DNA of 11,823 nt from an uncultured Bacilli bacterium (GTDB lineage Bacteria > Bacillota_I > Bacilli_A > RF39 > UBA660), in the NCBI GenBank assembly GCA_947623645.1, contig CANQHK010000029.1:1-11823 (forward strand). Reading direction: 5' to 3'. Made by a program: the position numbers and the translations under genes. Within the stretch, counting starts at the first letter, position 1, and each line of letters opens with the position of its first letter. The notes beneath the pieces were generated by a model, which saw nothing but the letters and a program-made list of their open reading frames with translations, did not search any database and was not told the DNA's origin. Shown here in pieces: positions 1-8,500 of this stretch.

Positions 1-29
1 TTTATAGAGCTTTTATACCTTAATAATTT

Positions 30-51
30 AATGAGACTAGAATGAGACAAA
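30..51. repeat. Tandem 11-bp direct repeat at the left edge
   Basis: Two consecutive 11-bp units share the first eight bases, AATGAGAC (30-37 and 41-48), and differ mainly in the last three. An 11-bp period puts both copies on the same face of the helix, as in arm-type recombinase sites or operators. A second direct repeat, CTTAAAAATT, occurs at 70-79 and 97-106. The repeats are seen directly; any function is a guess. A short frame open from base 1 to a TGA at 43-45 could be the tail of an upstream gene, but 14 codons are too few to judge. Confidence 0.35.
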
Positions 52-136
52 TAAGATATCTATTTGAAGCTTAAAAATTGATTTATGATATGTAAACTTA
101 AAAATTCAAAATAAGGATGTTAAAATTAAAAAACAT

Positions 137-143
137 AAAGGAG
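137..143 (+). promoter_or_regulatory. Ribosome binding site of the DUF2971 gene
   Basis: AAAGGAG lies 9 nt upstream of the ATG at 153, a normal Bacillota-type Shine-Dalgarno spacing, and it fixes the start. A TATGAT at 84-89 could be a -10 element, but no properly spaced -35 or TG extension accompanies it, so I do not call that promoter. Confidence 0.7.
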
Positions 144-152
144 TAAATTCAG

Positions 153-1262
153 ATGGTTAATAAACAAAAGCTTAAATTTTTAAAGAACTTTTTCAAAACA
201 CAGGTAGAGTTCTCACATTTGCCAAATGATGAAAAAGATATTTTTTTATTGAAATGGAAAAATTCTCTATTAACTTTTCTCCCTTATAATCTATATAAAT
301 ATAGAGAATATAATGAGCAAAATGTAAGTGCATTAAGAAGTAGAAAGGCATGGTTTTCAAATCCGTTAACTTGGAATGATGATATTGATGTGACAGTGAA
401 ATATAATTTGCATAAAGAGAACGTATTTTTAAAAAACAATTGTGATAAATTCCTCATTAAATTTGCAAATAGCTGTTTTGATAACGATGCATTAAAAAGT
501 AACAAACATATAAACCTTCCTTCTAACATAGGTGAACAATTATATTTATCTGTTTTTAAGGGAGATGAAGAATTCAATCCTCAAAGAATGATTAATTTCT
601 ATGAACCAATTTTGGGGCATGATATGGCTGTGCAAATAACATTAAAAATGCAATATCTATTAAATATATATTTCAATCAAAAAAATAAAGAAGAAATTGC
701 AGACGCGATTAGTAATTTTTTTTCTCTTAATGAAATGAAAAAGAAATTCATTATGTATTCAGTTTCAGAAACTTATAATAATGATCATCAATGGACAATG
801 TATACTAAAAAAGGAAATGGATTTTGCATTGGATATAGTTTGATTCCCAAAATCGAAAAAAATTTTTCCTTGTTACTTAATTTGTTACCTGTGTATTATG
901 GCGATAAAAAAGAAATAGAAGTTACCAAAATACTTTTTAAAAATTTTGAGCATGAATTAGGTAAAGAGTCTAAGGACGCTATTGCTTATAAAGAACTAGA
1001 AAATATATTTATATCCTTTAATACAAAGAAAAAAGAATGGTCGGGAGAACAAGAATGGAGATTCGTTTTGCACTCAAATGAAGAAAAGGGTAAATTAGTT
1101 GATTTTGACTTCGCAAATGCTTTATATCTAGGCGAATCTTTAAAGAAAAGTCAAAAAGACACATTAATAGAAATTGCAAAAAAGCAAGGTTTAAAAGTCT
1201 TTCAGCGCAAACTTGATAATACAAAATCTAATTGGATTTATAAGCAAATAAATCTTAAATAA
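153..1262 (+). CDS. DUF2971 family protein
   Basis: The 369-aa protein is recognised as DUF2971 by several family-like segments. These are LYKYR (47-51) near the N-terminus, WFSNP (67-71) followed by an ND pair (75-76), the central Q-W-T-M-Y...GFCIGY stretch (213-228), and EWSGEQEWRF (295-304). The EW...EWR block and the GFCIG block are the most diagnostic. The biochemical function of DUF2971 is not established; members often sit in defence islands and beside toxin-like genes, and they may act as immunity effectors (known association, unproven role). There is no signal peptide or membrane segment. The first 45 residues are charged and may be a lineage-specific extension. A 100-bp gap with its own promoter separates it from the next operon, so it is probably a separate unit. 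The family call is fairly secure; the role is unknown. Confidence 0.75.
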   Translation: MVNKQKLKFLKNFFKTQVEFSHLPNDEKDIFLLKWKNSLLTFLPYNLYKYREYNEQNVSALRSRKAWFSNPLTWNDDIDVTVKYNLHKENVFLKNNCDKFLIKFANSCFDNDALKSNKHINLPSNIGEQLYLSVFKGDEEFNPQRMINFYEPILGHDMAVQITLKMQYLLNIYFNQKNKEEIADAISNFFSLNEMKKKFIMYSVSETYNNDHQWTMYTKKGNGFCIGYSLIPKIEKNFSLLLNLLPVYYGDKKEIEVTKILFKNFEHELGKESKDAIAYKELENIFISFNTKKKEWSGEQEWRFVLHSNEEKGKLVDFDFANALYLGESLKKSQKDTLIEIAKKQGLKVFQRKLDNTKSNWIYKQINLK

Positions 1263-1328
1263 ATACCTGTTTCAAATTACTTATTTTTTTTATATAGCTT
1301 TAAATAATACAAATATTTATGAAAAATA

Positions 1329-1337
1329 TGATATAAT
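1329..1337 (+). promoter_or_regulatory. Extended -10 promoter of the helicase operon
   Basis: TG, one base, then TATAAT (hexamer 1332-1337) is a perfect extended -10 element. The position of a -35 about 17 bp upstream (around 1309-1314, ACAAAT) is poor, which extended -10 promoters tolerate. The start codon at 1363 is 25 nt past the hexamer, giving a short 5' leader of about 18-20 nt with a modest AAGGG (1350-1354) 8 nt before the ATG. No other convincing promoter is visible before the next three genes, so this is likely to drive the whole block to 10662. Confidence 0.6.
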
Positions 1338-1362
1338 TTTTTCACAAATAAGGGTTTAAAGC

Positions 1363-2874
1363 ATGGAAGTCAGTATTAAAAAAGCATATGATTCAATATT
1401 AAAAAAAGAAATGGATGTCCGAGAATATATTGAATATTCAAAAGAGCATCCATCCAATATTAAAGCTCTACAATGTGTAGAATGTGGAGATATAATTACA
1501 TTTTGTGAAGGCAAGCAAAAACAACCTTATTTTAGGCACTCTAAAGGTGGAAACAATCATAATTATTGCTCTTTATATCATGAAGGAAAAGAATCTCAAA
1601 GTAATGAAGCAAAAGTACGAAAAAAAATATTTCACGAAGAAAATATCACTTTGAATTATGAACTATTATATAAAAATGGAACATGGAGGGCTTTTTTAAC
1701 TATTCCTCCATTTAGCGATGAGGAAATTGAAGCAAATGAAAAAAATCAAACTTCTATTGTTATCTCATATTCCTCATATTCAGAAAACATTATTCCAATT
1801 AATTATGGGCAATTTTCTGCGGGAGAAATTAAACACATTGCAACGCCTATTTCTGTGGAACCCATAGAAATTAAAGTCAAAGGAAACTCAACGAGCCAAA
1901 ATATCTCATATACTCTAGATGGTTTTAAGCCGAAAGAACAAATATATTCAAGTTTAATTATTCAAGATTTTGTTTCTAATTTCAATGAAGATATATTAGA
2001 TTTAAGTGAAATGAATTCCTTTGCGTGCAAAAAAATTAAAGGATTTGTCTATACAGGAAGACACTATATTGTTTTTTCTGAAGCAAAAAACTTTAGGGCT
2101 TCATACATTGGAAAGCGTTCTATTGAAATTAAACCAATTCAATTAAATCCAAGTAATGAATTTAAATATTACATTTTTGATGTCATGTTTAATGCAATTA
2201 ATGATGATTCTAAAAATTTTTGTCATCAAAGAAATTGTGAATTAATCGAGAAAAATGAGGCTACCATTCTTTGGCCGCCAATTAAAAAAATTGGAAATTA
2301 CCGTTACTACAATGAAAAAGAAACAAAAATTTATGTGCTTTTTCAAAATCAAAGTAAAGCACTAATAATTGAAAAATATGATATAATAGATCCCAAGACG
2401 AACAAAGCCAATCTGTTTTTTAAAGTAACTAATAATAGTGAGTCTTTTTATGTTTCACTAGATAAAAAAAGGCCAGTAATTAAAACGAATGCCCTATTCG
2501 AATCTAAAGACATTCATGAGCTAAAATTAGAACATGATAATTTTACTGATACTTACTTATTAAATACGGGTGTCTTAATACAAAAATACGACTCCTCATG
2601 CAAACTAAAAAAAGATTATTCCCTATTGTTCATGAATTCCCAATTAGACCATATTTTAGGAGTAAATAACAGAGAAAAAAATATTGAAGAAAACAAGCTC
2701 TTGAAGATAATACGATACTCAATAGAATATATGAATTTTAATAATCAATATTATGATTTTTTGAATAAAAAATACGAAAATAATGATTTAGTAAAACAAT
2801 ATTTAGAAATATGTAATAGAACAAAAACAATCAAAAAAGAAGCATTAATTATGTTAATGAATGAGGTGAATTAA
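1363..2874 (+). CDS. Operon gene 1: protein with CoiA-like N-terminal zinc finger
   Basis: This 503-aa protein has a putative metal site near its N-terminus: C38-x2-C41, then a P-Y-F-R-H motif with H59, and C69. The C-x2-C ... (Y/F)FRH ... C layout resembles the zinc finger that precedes the nuclease fold in competence protein CoiA and related proteins. Residues 70-95 (HEGKES...SNEAKVRKKIF) look like the helix that follows it in CoiA-type proteins. However, I see no D...E-x-K catalytic set, so nuclease activity is not supported. The remaining 400 residues look beta-rich and carry no motif I recognise. There is no signal peptide. It is the first gene behind the promoter, and its stop is one base before the next ATG. 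A reasonable inference is a nucleic-acid-sensing or scaffold subunit for the helicase at the operon's end. Competence is unlikely, because no com genes are present. Confidence 0.6.
   Translation: MEVSIKKAYDSILKKEMDVREYIEYSKEHPSNIKALQCVECGDIITFCEGKQKQPYFRHSKGGNNHNYCSLYHEGKESQSNEAKVRKKIFHEENITLNYELLYKNGTWRAFLTIPPFSDEEIEANEKNQTSIVISYSSYSENIIPINYGQFSAGEIKHIATPISVEPIEIKVKGNSTSQNISYTLDGFKPKEQIYSSLIIQDFVSNFNEDILDLSEMNSFACKKIKGFVYTGRHYIVFSEAKNFRASYIGKRSIEIKPIQLNPSNEFKYYIFDVMFNAINDDSKNFCHQRNCELIEKNEATILWPPIKKIGNYRYYNEKETKIYVLFQNQSKALIIEKYDIIDPKTNKANLFFKVTNNSESFYVSLDKKRPVIKTNALFESKDIHELKLEHDNFTDTYLLNTGVLIQKYDSSCKLKKDYSLLFMNSQLDHILGVNNREKNIEENKLLKIIRYSIEYMNFNNQYYDFLNKKYENNDLVKQYLEICNRTKTIKKEALIMLMNEVN
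2863..2868 (+). promoter_or_regulatory. Ribosome binding site of operon gene 2
   Basis: GAGGTG sits inside the end of the preceding gene, 7 nt before the ATG at 2876. It supports that start and implies coupled translation of the two genes. Confidence 0.65.
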
Positions 2875-2875
2875 T

Positions 2876-4516
2876 ATGGATTTTTCTTTACTAACACTTA
2901 CAAATGAAGAATTAAACCTTTTTTTAGAGTCAATCCCTATAGAAAATTATCATTTATTGTATAAAAATAATAAAAGTTTTAGTAAACGATTCAAAGGATT
3001 TAGAATAGAGAAATTACCTAAAGAAAAAATGGTTGAAATCACATCTGATTTTCTAAAAAAAAAGGATCTAACTGTTATAAAGTTTTTTTCTAGATGTTTT
3101 GAAGAATCAACAAAAAAATGCAAAAACAGAAAAGACGAATTAATTAAAGAAGGATATTCTGAAAATTATGCTCATGCGATAGCTATTTTAGATGGGTATC
3201 ATGAAAATTTTATTCCTATTTATTTTAAATTGAGTCAATTTTCTGATGAAAAAAAAATAGAAATTCAAAATGCTATGCAACAATATAGATTAACAAAAAA
3301 GATTTGCTCAACAACATTTGAAGACCTTATATCAAAAAAAATTAACCCTAAAGAGCAAGAAGTAACCAGCACAAAAGAAACATTAACTAATCAAAGTAAA
3401 TCATTAGAAAAAACAAATAAAAAAATAGAAAATCTTGAAAAACAAGTAAAAAAGATTTCTGATATTCAAGCACAATTAGAAGAAATCTCAAAAAATCAAA
3501 TAACAAGAAACGAACTAAATGGAGCTAAAAAGGAGCAAGAAGAAAATATCGACAAAATCGATAAAAAATTAAATACATTTGAAAAAAATTATGTAACAAG
3601 AAATGAACTTGAAAAAGCTAAAAAAAACATATCGCAGAACGTCTCCATAAATTTAGATGAATTTTCAAAATATTTAGTAAATAACCAAACAATTCAAAAG
3701 CTCCAAAAACAAATGGATGAAATAGAAAAAGAAATTAAAAATAGAAACCTTTCATCAATTATGGTTACTCCGCATACAAATGAAGAATTTGAATCCTGTG
3801 ACGATTATTTAGATGAAAATATAGATGATGTCATAAACAACTTAGTCGACGATGATACTCTTAATACATTTAGAGCATATTTAATTGAAATTATCTATTC
3901 AAAAAAGCCGCTTATTTGCTCTACAAAAAATGCTTTATTATTATCAGAAATCATTTCCTCCATTATTGCAGGTGGAAATTATTATGTGCTTAATGTATCT
4001 AAAGATGCACAGGATATTGATTTAGTGCAACAAATCGAATCTATTCCTTTTACTGACGAAAATAAAGTCATTTTAATTCAAAACAAAATGCATATCTCCG
4101 ATTGTGGTTTTATTCTTAATTATATTAAAACTCGCCCATTTAATGAAAAATATATTTTTGAAGTTTTTTTTGATAAAGAAGTATTATTTATGCCAAACGA
4201 ATCTCTAGATACATTTAATTTTTTCTTTGGAAATCTTAAAAATGGCAAAATTGAAGAAAAATTTAGCTATAATTTTAGTAATAATGTAAGAAAGCCAATA
4301 AAAAATTCTAAATATGAAGATACTCTTGATTCATTAGAAATTTCTTTTATAAACAAAGAAATTTATAGTATAGACTATGATGGTATTTTATCTTACTCTA
4401 TTCTTCCTTTTATATCTTTAAATAAAGAAAGAAAAATAAAAGATCTTTTAAATTACATTGAAGACGTTAAAATTCGTGAAAAATGCGAGAAAGTTTTTGC
4501 CTATGAGTCTAATTAA
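2876..4516 (+). CDS. Operon gene 2: coiled-coil protein with possible degenerate P-loop domain
   Basis: I recognise no named family in this 546-aa protein. Three regions can be seen. Residues 1 to about 150 are a helical domain. Residues about 160-295 are a long charged stretch rich in K, E, N and Q with heptad-like spacing, a probable coiled coil. It holds an internal repeat: (I/V)TRNEL at 209-214 and 240-245, each followed by a K/E-rich helix, 31 residues apart. Residues about 320-546 are globular. There, KPLICSTKN (344-352) occupies the place of a Walker A loop without the G-x-G-K-(S/T) signature, and the hydrophobic strand KVILIQNKM (397-405) resembles a Walker B strand without the acidic pair. 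This suggests, as inference, an AAA-like ATPase fold that has lost catalysis. The coiled coil probably mediates oligomerisation or bridging to other operon products. The gene begins one base after the preceding stop. Confidence 0.6.
   Translation: MDFSLLTLTNEELNLFLESIPIENYHLLYKNNKSFSKRFKGFRIEKLPKEKMVEITSDFLKKKDLTVIKFFSRCFEESTKKCKNRKDELIKEGYSENYAHAIAILDGYHENFIPIYFKLSQFSDEKKIEIQNAMQQYRLTKKICSTTFEDLISKKINPKEQEVTSTKETLTNQSKSLEKTNKKIENLEKQVKKISDIQAQLEEISKNQITRNELNGAKKEQEENIDKIDKKLNTFEKNYVTRNELEKAKKNISQNVSINLDEFSKYLVNNQTIQKLQKQMDEIEKEIKNRNLSSIMVTPHTNEEFESCDDYLDENIDDVINNLVDDDTLNTFRAYLIEIIYSKKPLICSTKNALLLSEIISSIIAGGNYYVLNVSKDAQDIDLVQQIESIPFTDENKVILIQNKMHISDCGFILNYIKTRPFNEKYIFEVFFDKEVLFMPNESLDTFNFFFGNLKNGKIEEKFSYNFSNNVRKPIKNSKYEDTLDSLEISFINKEIYSIDYDGILSYSILPFISLNKERKIKDLLNYIEDVKIREKCEKVFAYESN
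3500..3640 (+). repeat. Internal coiled-coil repeat in operon gene 2
   Basis: Two copies of a coding repeat start at 3500 and 3593, 93 bp (31 residues) apart. Both encode TRNEL followed by a lysine/glutamate-rich helix. The DNA copies have diverged at synonymous positions (for example AACGAACT against AATGAACT), so this is an old protein-level duplication. Confidence 0.45.
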
Positions 4517-5531
4517 AATTAATGATCTATATCATACAATTGCAGAGGATTTAAAAATTTATCAATTTGAAAATGAATCCTTTGAAAATTTTCAAAATAG
4601 ATTAATTTATTCTACGTTAGGAATGTGGATATTAACTCTTTTTTCTGATCGTGATTTTGAAAATGATGATTTAAAGCAAATATCAAAAGTACATGTTACA
4701 TTAGAAGCCCAAAATATTCTAAATTCTTATCAAAAAATAGCACCTTCTATAAAAAACTATTTTAATGATAAATCAATTAATTTAATTGAGGATACTTATA
4801 TTCATTTAGGATATATAAAAAATAGTAATTATAGCTTTAAATTTCAAGAAAAAGTCGCGAATATTAAAATTGCAGATCGTTATTTAAGTATCAATGCTGA
4901 ATCAGAAAAAAAGAAAATGCGAGGCTTAGGATTATGGATTCCTGCTTCAAATGATGTAATCAATCTCGATAATTATCTCTTAATAAACGAGTCTGCACTA
5001 GAATATACTAAAAAGCTTATATTCCAATTAAAATTCACTGCCTTTGATTCAAAATACGGAAAAATAGAACTTTATAATGTAGCCAAAAATCAATGGGATC
5101 TCTACTCTGAATATTTAGCAAATCAATATGAATATACTATAGCTAAAATTGATGATGGTTTAGATTATATAATCATTAAGCAGGCAAATGGAAAAAAGCT
5201 TAGTGCTTCTTTACCAATAATTTACACAAATAAATGCCCTGATTTTGTCTTCAAACATGAAGTATGGAGAATTATTTTAGGGATTTGTGCAATCAACAAG
5301 AAAAATGCAAAATGTTTTATTCATGCCCAAAATGATTCCATTACCATTAAATTTAAAGGATTCATTTTACCTGCTTTAGAAAGTTCTATCGTCCGTGCGA
5401 TGAGCTGGCCTAAAGAAAACTCTACAAATCCAAGCGAATTCATAACAGATAAATCTATGAAACCCGCATTAATTGAATTATTATCAAGATTTTCACTAGA
5501 TATCCAGGAGGGCAGCAGAAATGGCAAATAA
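4503..5531 (+). CDS. Operon gene 3: unrecognised protein
   Basis: This is a 342-aa protein of no family I can name. The ATG at 4503 is chosen because GAGAAAG (4487-4493) lies 9 nt upstream. The frame could be extended to a TTG at 4458, but that start has no Shine-Dalgarno and would deepen the overlap with the preceding gene. With the ATG the overlap is 14 nt. The N-terminal 130 residues look helical, and the middle (about 140-280) looks like alternating strands. The C-terminus holds a conserved-looking segment, PALESSIVRAMSWP (290-303), followed by a helix. No metal-binding cysteine cluster, P-loop or transmembrane segment is visible. Its stop lies 11 nt inside the helicase gene and its end carries the helicase ribosome binding site, so the two are translationally coupled. 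I infer a helicase partner subunit. Confidence 0.6.
   Translation: MSLIKINDLYHTIAEDLKIYQFENESFENFQNRLIYSTLGMWILTLFSDRDFENDDLKQISKVHVTLEAQNILNSYQKIAPSIKNYFNDKSINLIEDTYIHLGYIKNSNYSFKFQEKVANIKIADRYLSINAESEKKKMRGLGLWIPASNDVINLDNYLLINESALEYTKKLIFQLKFTAFDSKYGKIELYNVAKNQWDLYSEYLANQYEYTIAKIDDGLDYIIIKQANGKKLSASLPIIYTNKCPDFVFKHEVWRIILGICAINKKNAKCFIHAQNDSITIKFKGFILPALESSIVRAMSWPKENSTNPSEFITDKSMKPALIELLSRFSLDIQEGSRNGK
5506..5511 (+). promoter_or_regulatory. Strong ribosome binding site of the helicase gene
   Basis: AGGAGG, a perfect consensus, lies 9 nt upstream of the ATG at 5521 and inside the end of operon gene 3. It is the strongest Shine-Dalgarno of the block, which suggests the helicase is translated at least as well as its partners. 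Confidence 0.75.
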
Positions 5532-8500
5532 TTTAGGAATAAAAAAGACTCATCAATTAATGAAAGATCGCTTGGTGGATTACATTACTAGTCAATATTT
5601 TGGAGACAATGAACTTCTTTTAAACGCTTCGGATGAATTATTAAAGCAAGATGGAAATTTATATCGAAAACCATATATAGAAGCTACTCCATCTTATTTA
5701 AAAGTACCTAACGGAATTTCTTTATGCCAGATGGATGAACAAGTAAAAAGTTTCTTTAAAGAATTAATTCAAAGCAAATTGGGCGTTTTCGATACACCAT
5801 TTAAGCATCAAGTAGATTCTTTAAAAGGCTTTACCGAAGGAAAAAATTTATTTGTTGCGACTGGAACAGGATCAGGTAAAACTGAATGTTTTATGTGGCC
5901 TATTATTTATAAACTAGTAAATGAAGCTATTCATCATAAACATACTTGGTCAAAAAGAGGAATAAGAACCATCATCATTTATCCTTTAAATGCTCTAGTT
6001 TCTGATCAAATTGCTAGACTTCGTTCAATAATTGGTGATAGAAATAATCAATTTGTAAACATATTAAATCGCTTTGCTCCAGATGCAAGAAGGCCTCAAT
6101 TTGGAATGTATACAGGAAGAACTCCCTATGCTGGTGATTTATCTAAAAATACCAATTTTGAAATTGCTCAATCTTATAAAAATAGTTATTTAGTCTCAGA
6201 TGTTTTATCTGATGAAGAAAAAGAAGAACAAAGAAAAGATATTGAAGGATTAAAGAAAATTCATAAATACCCTGCAAAGGATATCGAAAATTTTGTTCAA
6301 TACCTAGAAAATAATGATTTAAAACATTATGATTCATCTAATGATGCAGAACTTGTTTTGCGTTACGAAATGCAACATTACACTCCAGATATTTTAATCA
6401 CAAACTACTCAATGCTTGAATATATGCTCATTCGCAAAATAGAAAATAATATTTGGAAAGAAACGAAGGAATGGCTAAATTTAAGTAAAGATAACAAACT
6501 ATTAATCATTATTGATGAAGCACACATGTATGCGGGAGCAAGTGGAGGTGAGGTTGCTTTATTAATTCGGAGATTGTTTTCTAAATTAGGAATTACGCAT
6601 GACAAAATTCAATTTATTATGACCAGTGCAAGTATGCCTAATGAAACAGAAAAAGATATACAATATATCCATACTTTTGCTGAAAATCTATCGGGATGTA
6701 GCAGTGATTCTTTTCTTTATCTTTTTGGAGATAAAGAAAAAATAAAACTAAATAATGAAGTACCTTTTTCCTTAGAGGAATTAGCAAATTTAGAATTAGA
6801 TTCATCAATTCTAGATGAAAAAACAATTGAAAAAAATATTCAAATATTTGCCAAAAATATATTCCATGAAAATGTTATGGAAAACCCTAGATTATGGCTT
6901 TTTTATAATATATGCCGTTATGAGCCATTCGTAAATCTTATTTCAAGTTGTCAAGGAGTTGCAATCTCATATGATGAGTTACAAATCGCTTGCGTTGGAA
7001 CTTTAAACGAACTAGGAAGTAAGGCTTTTGAAAATCTTTTGTTACTTGCCCCCTTAGCGCAAGATAAAAATGGTAATGTATTATTTCCTGCGAGAATTCA
7101 TCTTTTCTTTCGTGGACTTAACGGAATTTATGCATGCTTAAATCCCCATTGTAAGTGTCACCATGATGGAGAAGGTATCCATTTAGGAAATTTATATACA
7201 GTAAATTATGGTCAATGTCCAAAATGCCATTCTAAAATATATGAAATTATCAATGATAGAAGATGTGGAGCTTTATTTATTAAAACTTATGTAAATAAAA
7301 AGGCAATCAATGATTCTCAAATCATGTGCTGGAGCAAAAAAGGTATTGATGAAAATGAAAATTTTATTGAATTTCCTCTTTATATAATACCTGATGATTA
7401 TGACTTGAAATCAAAACCAAAGAAAACTGAACTAGCATTTTTTGATTTTGTTTCTGGAAAGTTATATACCACAGAAATAAATAAAGATACATGCATTCGT
7501 GTTTTAAAGTCCATTGATAGTGATGATACTGGAAGTGCTCATTTTCGTGTTTGTCCCCATTGTGGTGAACATTTTTCCTTTATCAAATTGTCCGATTTTC
7601 ATGTCAAAGGTAATATTCCTTTTTACTCCATTATTAAAGCCCAATTTGATGCTCAACCAATGACAAAAGAACCAAGCATTTTTACACCAAACGGAGGAAA
7701 AAAAGTATTATTGTTTTCAGATTCGCGTCAATCCGCGGCAATATTAGCTAGAGATATGACTAAAATTGCAGATAGTGAAGCTTTTAGAAAAGCAATTTTC
7801 TTAGCCATGAAGAAAATATATGATAATAAACAAACAAATGAATTTTCATTAAAATGCCTATATCCCGCATTTCTAGAAGTTTGTGTAGAAAATCAATTAC
7901 GTTTCTTTTATGGCAAAGAATTAGACAAATTTAATGAGCATAAATCAAGCATGAGTAAGAAAATCAATAGAGCAAAATCTAGAAATAAGCCATTAAATTA
8001 TGACCTTCTACAACGTGAATTTAATACTCCATGTGATATGTATCAAGCCGATTTAATTGAGTTTTTTTGTGGCGCAGTTACTAATTTTCAAAACTTAGGG
8101 CTTGGATATATTGCTCCATTAGATGAAAAATTAGAAGAAGTTGTTTCAGAATTAAATATTCCAGGTTTAGACGAAAAAGAATTTGAAAAAATCTTTCTCT
8201 CATTTGTAACCAAAACATGTACAAAATCCTTTTGTTTTGATAATACGATTTCTGAAAAGGTTAGAAAGGAAGTTAAATATATTAAGGGTGATACATATGG
8301 ATTAAAAAATTATGACTCATATGTTCACAAAGTAATAAAAGAAAAATATGCCTCTGATTATAAAAAAATCTATGAAATAATTCTTAGGGATTTTTATAGT
8401 AAAGAAAATGAATATTATTTTCTAAATATTGAAATGCTTAAAATTGTTTTAACCAATATTAATGATGAAAAGTGGTATCACTGTAATAAATGTGGCTCTA

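Noticed and set aside
284..577. A 97-codon open frame on the minus strand, and similar short frames on both strands inside larger genes.
   Set aside because: They lie wholly within well-supported genes, lack ribosome binding sites and encode low-complexity leucine/phenylalanine-rich sequence typical of antisense frames in AT-rich DNA.
1313..1329. A small dyad, ATATTT - 5 nt - AAATAT, just before the operon's -10 element, as a possible operator.
   Set aside because: It is all A/T and six pairs long, which is common by chance here; no matching site occurs before the HNH gene.
1321..2387. A 17-bp exact repeat (1321-1337 and 2371-2387), the first copy overlapping the operon promoter.
   Set aside because: About one such match is expected by chance in AT-rich DNA of this length, and the second copy is coding sequence in the middle of a gene.
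1363..2874. Calling this gene competence protein CoiA.
   Set aside because: Only the N-terminal finger is similar; no catalytic nuclease residues are visible and no competence genes are nearby.
4458..4502. A TTG start that would add 15 residues to operon gene 3.
   Set aside because: It has no Shine-Dalgarno and deepens the overlap to 59 nt, whereas the ATG at 4503 has a spaced GAGAAAG.
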